Of a DNA stretch of 64,000 nt, positions 9,477-17,683 are shown piece after piece (positions within the stretch are counted from its first letter, which is position 1; the number at the start of each line of letters is the position of its first letter). A model generated the notes under the pieces. That model was not told the DNA's origin and made no database searches. It worked only from the letters and a program-made list of their open reading frames with translations. The stretch lies in contig NZ_BDCK01000027.1 in NCBI RefSeq assembly GCF_001613465.1, positions 124,001-188,000 on the forward strand, read 5' to 3'. This DNA is from Nocardia niwae NBRC 108934 = DSM 45340. Its GTDB lineage: Bacteria; Actinomycetota; Actinomycetes; Mycobacteriales; Mycobacteriaceae. Position numbers and translations under genes: made by a program.

Positions 9477-9945
9477 TGAGCAATATGTAACGCGTTCCAA
9501 TTGTCCCGCGCGGCAGTCTTGAGCAGTTACCTGCCATCCTGCAAATCTCTGGCTTACCACCTCTGGGAGTATTGGACCGGCCGATTCGTCTCGAATTGGA
9601 CATTTCCGGCGAAAGCAAAGTGCTATCAGTCGATCCGGTCGTGGCGATAGTGCTGTCGGTGTCGGCTTCGGGCCCCGCGCATCACCCGGCTCGGTCGTGC
9701 CATGGTTTCGGACGCCGGCGACGGCGTTATCCGGATCGGTGGCGTCGACGTGCGGCCGCCGATGATCGGCGAGAATTCAGGTCCGCATGGCCTTGGACGT
9801 CGCTGCCCTGCCTGCTCGGGCGCGGGGGAATCGGGGCACGATCTGGCCGCGGGTTCGCCACGCGAGTCTCCACGAACTCGACTCGGGTGCTGTGCGCACC
9901 GTCGAGCGGAAGGCCCGGCGCGGCGGCCGTAGTAGTTCTACGCAG

Positions 9946-10521
9946 TCAGACGTTGACGCCGTAATCGCGCGCGATGCCCGCCAGACCCGACGCGTACCCC
10001 TGGCCGATCGCGCGGAACTTCCACTCGTTGTTGTGGCGGTACAGCTCGCCGAAGATCATGGCCGTTTCGGTGGACGCATCCTCGGTGAGGTCGTAGCGCG
10101 CCAGCTCGACGCCGGTGGCGGCGTCGACGACGCGGATGAAGGCGTTGCGGATCTGGCCGAACGACTGGCCGCGGGCGTCGGCGTCGTGAATGGACACCGG
10201 GAAGAAGATGTTGGTGATGCTCGGCGGCGTGGCGGTGAGGTCGACGTTGATCACCTCGTCGTCGCCTTCACCCTCGCCGGTGAGGTTGTCGCCGGTGTGC
10301 TCGATCGATCCGTCGGGTGAGCGCAGGTTGTTGTAAAAGATGAAGTGCTGGTCGGAAAGCACTTTCAGGTTCGGTCCGCAGGCGAGCGCACTGGCGTCCA
10401 GGTCGTAGTCGGAGCCGGTGGTGGTGCGCACGTCCCAGCCGAGCCCCACCGACACCTTGGTGAGATTCGCGGCCTGCTTCGACAGCGAGACGTTGCCGCC
10501 TTTGGCCAGAGTGACGCTCAT
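9946..10521 (-). CDS. TerD-family calcium-binding stress protein
   Basis: 191 aa, full length for TerD. The start MSVTLAKGGNVSLSK is the family signature. The two calcium-binding acidic stretches are present, SDYDLDASA near residue 37 and TGEGEGDDEVINVDL near 80, followed by the FFPVSIHDA strand and the RYDLTEDASTETAMIFGELYR end region. TerD proteins act in the cytoplasm in tellurite and general stress responses, usually in groups with TerB/TerC; here it stands alone. It is the last of three leftward genes (flavodoxin, PPOX protein, TerD) separated by 66-140 bp, so co-transcription is possible but not obvious. Confidence 0.92.
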   Translation of the reverse strand: MSVTLAKGGNVSLSKQAANLTKVSVGLGWDVRTTTGSDYDLDASALACGPNLKVLSDQHFIFYNNLRSPDGSIEHTGDNLTGEGEGDDEVINVDLTATPPSITNIFFPVSIHDADARGQSFGQIRNAFIRVVDAATGVELARYDLTEDASTETAMIFGELYRHNNEWKFRAIGQGYASGLAGIARDYGVNV

Positions 10522-10587
10522 GATCCCCTTCCGCGCGGCACGGCCGGTGCCGCCTCTTGCTCTGCGCCCGGAAAACGTCGGGCGGAT

Positions 10588-11073
10588 TCAGTTCTGGTGG
10601 TCGGCCCAGGATTGCAGGGTGCTGACCCGGCCCTTCAGCGCGCGCAGTTCGCTCTCGTCGTCGAGCACCGTGCGCTGGATGCCTTGCACGACCGCGAAGG
10701 CCGACTGGCGATGATCATCGATGACGTCCACGTCGATGCGGACGGCGACGTAGTCGTCGGCGCCGGGCATCTGCTCGGCGACCACATGCGCGGTGCCCCT
10801 GGCGCACATCGCCACATTGCCTCCGCCGAGGATCAGCAGGGCCACCTCGGGATGGTCGCGCAGCCGGGCCAGCGAACCGCGGTCGTACTTCAGGCTGAGC
10901 AGGATGCGCCGGTCGCCCGCCCGCACCGGCCAGGACACCGGAATCGCGTGCGGCGCAGGATCGGTCGTCACCAGCACGCCGATCGTCTCCAGAGGCCATT
11001 CCGGGAGCACGTCCAGCTCGGGATGATCTGTCGAGTTGTGCTGACGTTGGGCGGGGCTCGCTCCGGCTGCCAT
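10588..11073 (-). CDS. Pyridoxamine 5'-phosphate oxidase-fold protein
   Basis: 161 aa from ATG 11073, chosen because AGGTGA precedes it by 6 nt; an upstream in-frame extension has no such site. The sequence shows the split-barrel pattern of FMN/F420-binding PPOX-fold proteins: a PEWPLETIGVLVTTDPAP strand pair, AIPVSWPV, then LLSLKYDRGSLARLRDHPEVALLIL. The last segment matches the common 'K..NLR.DPRVAL' element. Substrate and cofactor (FMN, F420 or heme) cannot be read from sequence. The C-terminal helix (ALKGRVSTLQSWADHQN) is longer than in minimal members. Confidence 0.75.
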   Translation of the reverse strand: MAAGASPAQRQHNSTDHPELDVLPEWPLETIGVLVTTDPAPHAIPVSWPVRAGDRRILLSLKYDRGSLARLRDHPEVALLILGGGNVAMCARGTAHVVAEQMPGADDYVAVRIDVDVIDDHRQSAFAVVQGIQRTVLDDESELRALKGRVSTLQSWADHQN

Positions 11074-11214
11074 CTTCGTCACCTCATGGATCGTCGAGCG
11101 CGGCGGGCTGTCCGCGCTTGATAGCAGTCTAAGGTGCTGTGCGCCTTGCGCGCTGACGCTGTGCACTTTGTCCGGACCGCACTCCGGTGACCACCGCGCC
11201 GCGGCCGCAGCCGG

Positions 11215-11670
11215 TCAGGCCGAGACCAGCGCGGGGATGTCCAGCGCGGCGGCCCACCGCCGTGCCATGTCCTCGACGCGGACCTCGGTCGACGCGTCGT
11301 GCCGCGCGTGCTCGCCGACCTGGACGGCGCCGCGGTCGGTCAGCTTCTCGGCGATGATCTCGCCGCCGCGGTTGAACGTGTCGCCGTACACGGTGTCGCC
11401 GAGCCCGAAGACGGCGAACCGCAGGCCGTTCAGGTCCGGCGCCTCCCGGTCGAGCGCGTCGGCGAAGGGTTCGGCGCCGGTCGGCAGGTCGCCGTCGCCG
11501 TAGGTCGAGCACACGACGATGTGGAAGTCGCGGACGTCCAGTTCGTCGACGGCGAAGTCCGTCATGTCGTGCACCGAGACGTCGTGCGCGCCGCGTAGCT
11601 CCTCGGCGATGCGGTACGCGGCGGACTCCGCGGTGCCCATCTCGGTTCCGAACAGAATGACGACACGCAC
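11215..11670 (-). CDS. Flavodoxin, iron-regulated
   Basis: 151 aa short-chain flavodoxin carrying FMN for low-potential electron transfer. The phosphate-binding loop is GTEMGTAE (residues 8-15); the first FMN-stacking loop is STYGDGDLPTGAEPF near residue 55 and the second is GLGDTVYGDTF near 93. The start is GTG 11670 with AAGGG upstream. An IdeR-like iron box lies 21 bp upstream, so the gene is expected to be induced by iron limitation, when flavodoxin replaces ferredoxin. The same type of box controls the metallophore locus at 22.3 kb. No reductase partner gene is adjacent. Confidence 0.88.
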   Translation of the reverse strand: MRVVILFGTEMGTAESAAYRIAEELRGAHDVSVHDMTDFAVDELDVRDFHIVVCSTYGDGDLPTGAEPFADALDREAPDLNGLRFAVFGLGDTVYGDTFNRGGEIIAEKLTDRGAVQVGEHARHDASTEVRVEDMARRWAAALDIPALVSA

Positions 11671-11690
11671 CGGAGCAACCCTTCTGTCAA

Positions 11691-11709
11691 TATGGTGAGG
11701 CTAACCTAA
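11691..11709. promoter_or_regulatory. IdeR/DtxR iron box upstream of the flavodoxin gene
   Basis: TATGGTGAGGCTAACCTAA matches the IdeR/DmdR consensus TTAGGTTAGGCTAACCTAA at 16 of 19 positions, with a complete right half. It sits 21 bp before the flavodoxin GTG, where bound Fe-IdeR would block transcription. Confidence 0.75.
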
Positions 11710-12166
11710 TTATAGCGGAAAGTGCGCTGGGCCGCCGACGCAGGATCGGTATCGGGGACGGGGGGCGGAGCGCGGGCGGTTCAACTGCACCGATTGACGG
11801 AATCCCCAGCGCGTTGCATCATTCCTAGAGGTGCCCGGTGTTCTCCGGGCCGACCTTCCCGCCGGCCGATGACTGTCCGGCTCCGCGGCTGCCGCCCGTG
11901 CCCTTCGAGTTCTCGCACGAGTGCAGCGCTTCCATTCATGACGCTTCGCGCGTCCGGCCGTGAGTGAGGTGAAAACGAAATGGTCTACCAGTCGTCTGCA
12001 CGCCAGGTGGTCAATTCGTACGCCCGCTTCGGCTCCCTTCCCCACGTCTGAATGTCACCGCGCCGGGCGCGGTCCTCTCTCGCCGATGTCCCGCGTCGGC
12101 GGAATCGCGGCTCGGCGCGGTGCCCCGCAGTCGGAAACCGGTGGATCGACGGATGTGGAGACAGTC

Positions 12167-13630
12167 ATGGTGGACAGGGGAGCAGTGAACGCGGGGGCGG
12201 TGGAAATGGTGACGCGGACCATGGCGAGCAATCTCGCCGTATCCGCGGCGATGATCGAGGATCTCGGCTATCTGCGCGGGGAGCTGGCGGCGGCGGAGGT
12301 GCCCTTCCTGCTCGTGCGCGACAGCGGGCACCGGCTCGTGCTCGCGGCCGACGCGGCGCATCGCCCGATGGTGCGCCGGGTGACCGCCGCGGCGATGGCG
12401 GTCGGATTCTGCTGTGTGGAGCTGCGGCACAACGTCTTCCGGCTCGGACGCGACCATGATCCGGCGCATCACGTCGAACTGGAGCTGTGGGAGTACCACG
12501 GCGACACGGTGACCTGTCCGCGCCCGAACGCGCTGACCCGCCCGGTCTTCGACCTCGCCGACGTCCAGCGCACGCAGGTGCGGCTGTTCGACCGGACCTG
12601 GCCCACCCTGGCCGACATGTTCGCGCCGCAGACCGGCGACGTCGGCTTCGACATCGACCTGGTGTTCTCCTGGGTCGACGGCTCCGATCCGGAATTCCGC
12701 GCCCGCCGCGCGGGGATGCTCGCCCAGGTCGTGGTCGGCGAGGGGGACGACGCGGACGCCAGGATCCGGCAGATCGACGAGCTGAAGTACGCGCTGCGGT
12801 CGGTGCACAAGAACGCGCCGTGGATCCGCCGGATCTTCATCGCGACCGACTCCACGCCGCCGGAGTGGTTGACCGCGCATCCGAAGGTGACCGTGGTGCG
12901 AGCGGTGGACCACTTCCGGGACGTCAGTGGTCTGCCGGTGTTCAATTCGCACGCCGTGGAATGCCAGTTGCAGCACATCGACGGGCTCAGCGAGCACTTC
13001 CTGTACTCCAACGACGACATGTTCTTCGCGCGGCCGGTGCGTCCGTCGATGTTCTTCACCCCGGGCGGCGTGAGCCGGTTCATCGAAGCGGACACCAGGA
13101 TCGGTCCGGGCAGCAACAACGAGCGGCGCAGCGGTTTCGAGAACGCGGCGCGGGTGAACCGGGCGTTGCTGGCCGATCGCTTCGGTTATGTCATCACCCG
13201 GCACCTGGAGCACACGCCCGTGCCGCTGCGGCGCAGCGTGCTGCTCGAGATGGAGGAGGAGTTCGCCGCCGATTTCGCGCGCACGAGCGCGAGCCGGTTC
13301 CGGGCGGCCACCGACATCTCGGTCACGAATTCGCTGTACCACTACTACGCCATGCTGACCGGGCGGGCGGTGCCGCAGGAGACGGCGAAGGTGCGGTACG
13401 TGGACACGACCAGCTACAGCGGCCTGACGCTGTTGGACGGGCTGGCGCGGCATCGCGACGTCGATTTCTTCTGCCTCAACGACGGCAGTTTCCCGGAGGT
13501 CGCCGAGTGCGAGCGGGTGCGGATCGTGTCGGAGTTCCTGAAGGGGTACTACCCCGAAGCGGCGCCGTGGGAGCGGCTCAGCACACCGCCTCGTCATCCG
13601 CTTCCGGAGTCGACGCAGGGCGCCGCATGA
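12167..13630 (+). CDS. cpsY: Stealth-family sugar-phosphate transferase, CpsY-like
   Basis: 487 aa from ATG 12167 (GGAG 6 nt upstream); the frame is open further upstream, but that part reads as Arg/Pro-rich non-coding sequence. Stealth conserved region 1 is DIDLVFSWVDGSDPEF (162-177) and region 2 is RQIDELKYALRSVHKNAPWI through FLYSNDDMFF (201-287); the later SLYHYYAMLTG segment fits region 3/4. Stealth proteins transfer hexose-1-phosphate units to capsular polysaccharide, like GlcNAc-1-phosphotransferase. It converges with the cpdA-like gene and overlaps it by 53 bp; the same pair is convergent in M. tuberculosis (Rv0806c cpsY / Rv0805). A GTG at 12185 with AGGGGAG is an alternative start. 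Confidence 0.88.
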   Translation: MVDRGAVNAGAVEMVTRTMASNLAVSAAMIEDLGYLRGELAAAEVPFLLVRDSGHRLVLAADAAHRPMVRRVTAAAMAVGFCCVELRHNVFRLGRDHDPAHHVELELWEYHGDTVTCPRPNALTRPVFDLADVQRTQVRLFDRTWPTLADMFAPQTGDVGFDIDLVFSWVDGSDPEFRARRAGMLAQVVVGEGDDADARIRQIDELKYALRSVHKNAPWIRRIFIATDSTPPEWLTAHPKVTVVRAVDHFRDVSGLPVFNSHAVECQLQHIDGLSEHFLYSNDDMFFARPVRPSMFFTPGGVSRFIEADTRIGPGSNNERRSGFENAARVNRALLADRFGYVITRHLEHTPVPLRRSVLLEMEEEFAADFARTSASRFRAATDISVTNSLYHYYAMLTGRAVPQETAKVRYVDTTSYSGLTLLDGLARHRDVDFFCLNDGSFPEVAECERVRIVSEFLKGYYPEAAPWERLSTPPRHPLPESTQGAA

Positions 13631-14564
13631 CGTGCGGGATGCGCGCGGCGGGCGGAATCACGATGCCCTCCTGGTCCAGCCGCTGCCGCGCCTCCTCCGG
13701 CGTGGCCGGAACGCCCACCGTGCCGCCGCGTTCGATGGGCACCACCGAGTGCACGACGGTGTCCGGATAGATGTGCACGTAGTTGAAGGCCTGCGCGCCG
13801 TCGCGGCCGCGCAGACCGCCTTGCGCCACGCCGAGATCCTGGCTGTAGCAGGTGGCCGAGGCCACCGAGACCGGGATGCCCGCGAAGGTGGCGCTGGTGG
13901 AGAAGTGCAGGTGCCCGGCGAGGATCGCGCGCACATCGCTGCCGTCCAGCACGTCGGCCAGTCGGCGCTGATCCCGCAGTTCCACGGTGACGGCGAGGTC
14001 GACCACGCACGGCACCGGCGGGTGGTGCATGGCGAGGATGGTGCCGAACGGCGCGGGTTCGGCCAGCACCGAGCGCAACCACTCCAGTTGGTCGTCGGAG
14101 ATCTCGCCGTAGTGGTGCCCGGGGACCGACGTGTCCAGGGCGACGATGCGCAGCCCGTCGATCAGATGGACGCGATCCAGCGGGGACGGGCTGGGGTACT
14201 CGCCGAGCAGGCGGGCGCGCAGGGCGGCACGGTCGTCATGGTTGCCGGTGACCCACACGAGCGGGGCCTGCAAACTTCTGGCGAATGGCTCGACGATCGA
14301 CTTCAATTTGGCGTACGCGGCTGGCTCACCTCGATCGGTGAGGTCGCCGGTGAACACGATCGCGGTCGGGCGGATCCGGCTCGCCGCAGCCTGCTCGAGC
14401 AGCTGCCGTAACCGCAGGTCGGCGTCGACATCGCCGTACAGGGGATCGTCGCCGGCGATGAGATGCGTGTCGCTGAAGTGGAACAACACGTGATCCGGAC
14501 GCGGATACTCCGCGACTCTGGTGATAGCCACCGGACCGAATCCCTCCTGGCGGTTGCCCGCCAT
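13578..14564 (-). CDS. cpdA: Class III cyclic nucleotide phosphodiesterase, Rv0805-like
   Basis: 328 aa from ATG 14564 (GGAG 7 nt upstream). Calcineurin-like dimetal residues are all present: D32 and H34 (SDTH), D74 (GDLTDRG), N108-H109 (GNHD), H180 (MHHPP), H218 and H220 (GHLH). As I recall them, the Rv0805 metal ligands are D21, H23, D63, N97, H169, H207 and H209; each equals the position here minus 11, so spacing is identical and orthology is very likely. The family hydrolyses 2',3'-cNMPs better than 3',5'-cAMP and has also been linked to the cell envelope. The 3' end overlaps cpsY in convergent orientation, as in M. tuberculosis. Confidence 0.9.
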   Translation of the reverse strand: MAGNRQEGFGPVAITRVAEYPRPDHVLFHFSDTHLIAGDDPLYGDVDADLRLRQLLEQAAASRIRPTAIVFTGDLTDRGEPAAYAKLKSIVEPFARSLQAPLVWVTGNHDDRAALRARLLGEYPSPSPLDRVHLIDGLRIVALDTSVPGHHYGEISDDQLEWLRSVLAEPAPFGTILAMHHPPVPCVVDLAVTVELRDQRRLADVLDGSDVRAILAGHLHFSTSATFAGIPVSVASATCYSQDLGVAQGGLRGRDGAQAFNYVHIYPDTVVHSVVPIERGGTVGVPATPEEARQRLDQEGIVIPPAARIPHVMRRPASTPEADDEAVC

Positions 14565-14693
14565 TGGCTTGGCTCCGTCGCAACGATAGCGTCGGTTACG
14601 GACAGGTTTCCCGGCGGTTGGTGAAGACACGCTGGCGGGAAGGTGAGTTTTCGGTGTCGGACGCTGCGGAAACGCTCGACGGTGTGCGATTCG

Positions 14694-15782
14694 TCACCGA
14701 CCGAGAGCGTCGGCGGCCCGCAGCGCGTCCACGACCATCGCGGCGTCCACCGCGAAAGGTTCGTTGTGGATGGTCTCGCCCGGGGCGGTCGCCCGGGTCG
14801 CGACGGCCGCCAGCGTCTCCTGGTCGGCGTCGGCCAGCCCGAGTGCGGCGAGGGTGGTCGGCAAGCCCACCTCGGCGCAGAAATCGAGCACCGTGCCGAT
14901 CTCGGAGGCGGGCGCGCCCTCGAGCACCAGTTGGGTCAGCGTCCCGAAGGCGACCTTCTCGCCGTGCAGGAACGGGCGCGTCCGTGCGGCGGCGGTGAGA
15001 CCGTTGTGCACGGCGTGCGCCGCGGCCAGCCCCGACGATTCGAAACCGAGCCCGGACAGCAGGGTGTTGGCCTCCACGACGCGCTCCAGCGCCGGTGTGA
15101 CGCTGTGCGTACGGACGGCGGTCAGCGCCTGCGCACCGTCGGCGAGCAGCGTGCGGTAGCAGAGTTCCGCCAACGCGGTGGCGCTGCGCGTGGAGGCCCC
15201 GCCGCGCATATTGCGCACCTGCGCGGCGCTGCACGTGCGCGCCTCGAACCAGGTGGCGAGGGCGTCGCCCATCCCCGCGGCGAGCAGCCGAGCCGGAGCT
15301 CGGGCGACCACGGAGGTGTCCACCAGCACCAGTGCCGGATTCCGCCGGACCAGCTGATACGCCTCGAATTCGCCCGCCTCGGTGTAGATCACCGACAGCG
15401 CGCTGCACGGCGCGTCGCTGGACGCGGTGCTGGGGCAGCTGATCATCGGCAGGTCGAGATCCTCGGCGACCGCGCGCGCCGCGTCGAGCACCTTGCCGCC
15501 GCCCGCACCGAGCACGACCGTGCTGCCGGTCTCCTCGACGGCGTGGGCGATCCGCGCGATCTCTGCCCGGCTGCATTCACCGCCGGACGGATGGATCGAA
15601 TAGGCGATCTTCGCGTCCGTCAGCGAGCGCTCCCAGGTGTCGGCGAGCAGCCGGAAGGCGCTGGACCCGGCCACGATCAGCACCGGACCGTCGATGCCGA
15701 GCCGCGTCATCTCCGTGCCGAGCGCCGCGGTGGCGTCCCGGCCCTGCACATAGTGCCCCGGCGAGGAGAACACGCTGAGCAT
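14694..15782 (-). CDS. Glycerol dehydrogenase-like iron/zinc-containing alcohol dehydrogenase
   Basis: 362 aa from ATG 15782, preceded by GGGAGGTG. It reads as a GldA homologue: GAGGGKVLDAARAVA for the dinucleotide-binding loop, PSTASSDAPCSALSVIYTEAGEF, then GMGDALATWFEA with the first metal ligand Asp, HAVHNGL with the second ligand His, and FLHGEKVAFG with the third. GldA enzymes oxidise glycerol to dihydroxyacetone with NAD+. The real substrate may be another polyol; sn-glycerol-1-phosphate dehydrogenases share the fold but are less similar at these motifs. It sits 129 bp upstream of cpdA on the same strand and 445 bp after the MATE gene. Confidence 0.83.
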   Translation of the reverse strand: MLSVFSSPGHYVQGRDATAALGTEMTRLGIDGPVLIVAGSSAFRLLADTWERSLTDAKIAYSIHPSGGECSRAEIARIAHAVEETGSTVVLGAGGGKVLDAARAVAEDLDLPMISCPSTASSDAPCSALSVIYTEAGEFEAYQLVRRNPALVLVDTSVVARAPARLLAAGMGDALATWFEARTCSAAQVRNMRGGASTRSATALAELCYRTLLADGAQALTAVRTHSVTPALERVVEANTLLSGLGFESSGLAAAHAVHNGLTAAARTRPFLHGEKVAFGTLTQLVLEGAPASEIGTVLDFCAEVGLPTTLAALGLADADQETLAAVATRATAPGETIHNEPFAVDAAMVVDALRAADALGR

Positions 15783-16227
15783 CCGGCACCTCCCGCTCCC
15801 GGGCCGCGCGCTCGCATTCAGCCCGACCGACGACGCCTCAACGCTACGCGAGGCCCCCTTTCCACGATGATGATCGACGAACTCGCCGCACACCCCCGCG
15901 GAGTGCAGGTCGCGTCGTTCGGCAGCGCTGGAGTGGGCTCCTGCGAACGGCACCGTCGGTGGGAGGCTGGAAACCCTCGCCAGTGCAAAACCCCCGTCAG
16001 TGCAGGCAACGGCGCGGCGCCCACGTTGCGCGGGATCGCATGTTGCGGCACGGCAGTCCTCCGACGCGGGAACTCGGTCTCGGCCGTCCTCCCTCTTGCG
16101 GCGTTGTCCGGGGCAGTCTCGGAGACGGCAAAGCACCCCTCGCGCACCGCTCGGACGCCGAAGGAGATTCGACCTGAAGCCGGTGGACCAGGGCCGGGGC
16201 GATTGTGAGCGCTTCGGCCCAAACCGA
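15783..16227. other. 445-bp intergenic region, nothing recognised
   Basis: It lies between the start of the glycerol dehydrogenase gene and the 3' end of the MATE gene. No ORF with a ribosome binding site and no tRNA or clear hairpin terminator was found. It presumably carries the dehydrogenase promoter. Confidence 0.5.
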
Positions 16228-17631
16228 TCAGCTCTGCGTGGTGAGAGTCTCCGGGAGCAGGCGGGGCCGGTCGCTTTCCCGCTCGCCGAGCAGCGCGAAG
16301 TAGCGGCGCAGCATGAGGATCGCGGTGGTGGCCAGGCCTGCGGTGAGGCCCCACCAGACGCCGGCCGCGCCGAGTCCGGCGGGGTAGGCCGAGAGCAGGG
16401 CGACGGGCAGGCCGACGCCCCAATAGCCGATCAGCGAGAGCCGGAAGCCCGCGTCGGTCGCCCCGAGCCCGCGCAGCAGGCCGGTGCCGATGTTCTGCGC
16501 GGCGTCGAAGAACTGCAACACGATGCCGATCAGCAGCAGGGTGTGCGCGACGCGGATGGTGTCGGCATCCGAGGAGTCGAGGAAGGGGCGCAGCACCAGA
16601 TCGGGGGCCACCACGTACACCGCGCCGGTCAGAGCGGCGATCACGGCGGCGTGCCGCAGCGCCAGCCAGGCCAGCGCGCGAGCGTGCGCGTGCTCGTCGC
16701 GCGCGACCGCGTGGCTGACCAGGATCGAGGCACCGTGCGAGAGACCGATCGCCACTTGGAAGACGATGTAGATGATCTGGTAGACGACGTTGTGCGCCGC
16801 CAGCGCCGCGGGGCCGATGCTGCCCATGACCAGGGCGAGCACCGAGAACATGCCCGCTTCCGAACCGTAGGTCAGCGCGATCGGCGTGCCCAGCTTCAAC
16901 TCGGCGCGGACCGTCGGGAGCCGCACCGGCAGCGGCGTCCTGGGCAGGTTGCGGCCGAGGTCGTGGTCGCGCCACACCATCGCCCAGAACACGCCGAAGG
17001 TGATCAGGAAGACCAGTGAGGTCGCGACCCCGATGCCGGTCAGCCCAAGGGCGGGCAGCCCGCCCTTGCCGTGGATGAGGCCGAGCGCCAGCACCAGGTT
17101 GAGCACCACCGAGCCGAGCGTGACCAGCAGTAGCGCCTGCGGACGCTGCATGCCGACCGTGTACTGGCGCAGGACTTGGAACCACAGGCAGGGCAGGAGG
17201 CCGGGCGCGAGCGCCACCATCAGCGGACGGGCGTCGGCGAGCACGCCCGGATCCTGCCCGAGCCAGGGCAGCACCCAGCCGAGCCCGATCAGCACCGCGC
17301 CGCCGAGCAGCCCGGCCACCGTGGCGATCGCGAAGCTCGAGCGCAGCAGGTCGCGGATCTCTCGATCGGGTGAATCGCCGCGCTTGCCCGCCGCGCTGAC
17401 CGCGGTGGCGATCTGGTTGCCGCTGGCGGTGATCAGTCCGACACACATGGTGCGGATCTGGTTGAACAGCACGATCGCCAGCCCGCCCGCGGCCACCTGG
17501 CGCACGCCGAGCGTGCCCATCAGCGCGATGTTGGTGGTGGAGACCGCGATCTGGGCCAGCTGGGTCAGCGCGATCGGCGTCGCGAGCGCGGTCAGCCGAC
17601 CGCCGTCGCCGCGGAAACTCGTCACGATCAC
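16228..17631 (-). CDS. MATE-family efflux transporter, probable metallophore exporter
   Basis: 467 aa, about twelve hydrophobic segments and the MATE pattern in two halves (LATPIALTQLAQIAVSTTNIALMG near the start; LGTPIALTYGSEAGMFSVLALVMG mid-protein). MATE proteins export organic compounds by Na+ or H+ antiport. The start is GTG 17631 with AAGGAG 5 nt before it. It is the last gene of a leftward run (oxygenase, SbnB-like, decarboxylase, SbnA-like, MATE) with gaps of at most 52 bp, so it is most likely the exporter of what those enzymes make. This plays the role SbnD, an MFS protein, plays for staphyloferrin B. Confidence 0.9.
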   Translation of the reverse strand: MIVTSFRGDGGRLTALATPIALTQLAQIAVSTTNIALMGTLGVRQVAAGGLAIVLFNQIRTMCVGLITASGNQIATAVSAAGKRGDSPDREIRDLLRSSFAIATVAGLLGGAVLIGLGWVLPWLGQDPGVLADARPLMVALAPGLLPCLWFQVLRQYTVGMQRPQALLLVTLGSVVLNLVLALGLIHGKGGLPALGLTGIGVATSLVFLITFGVFWAMVWRDHDLGRNLPRTPLPVRLPTVRAELKLGTPIALTYGSEAGMFSVLALVMGSIGPAALAAHNVVYQIIYIVFQVAIGLSHGASILVSHAVARDEHAHARALAWLALRHAAVIAALTGAVYVVAPDLVLRPFLDSSDADTIRVAHTLLLIGIVLQFFDAAQNIGTGLLRGLGATDAGFRLSLIGYWGVGLPVALLSAYPAGLGAAGVWWGLTAGLATTAILMLRRYFALLGERESDRPRLLPETLTTQS

Positions 17632-17683
17632 CGGCTCTCCTTCGCAGCGGGCGGGAGCGTCGTCTTGCGCGGGCGGCCGGACC

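Larger units (their letters stand above)
9364..9945. other. Promoter region of the PKS operon; no convincing gene
   Basis: 582 bp between the GNAT gene (transcribed leftwards) and the 3' end of the terD-like gene. The part next to GNAT (about 9380-9600) is visibly less GC-rich and carries two palindromes listed separately. Short open frames exist on the plus strand from 9572 and 9702, but they have no ribosome binding site, turn Arg/Pro-rich, and look like nothing I know. Confidence 0.6.

Noticed and set aside
9572..9964. Possible gene in the PKS promoter region
   Set aside because: No ribosome binding site, Arg/Pro-rich sequence after 30 codons and overlap with the terD-like gene end.
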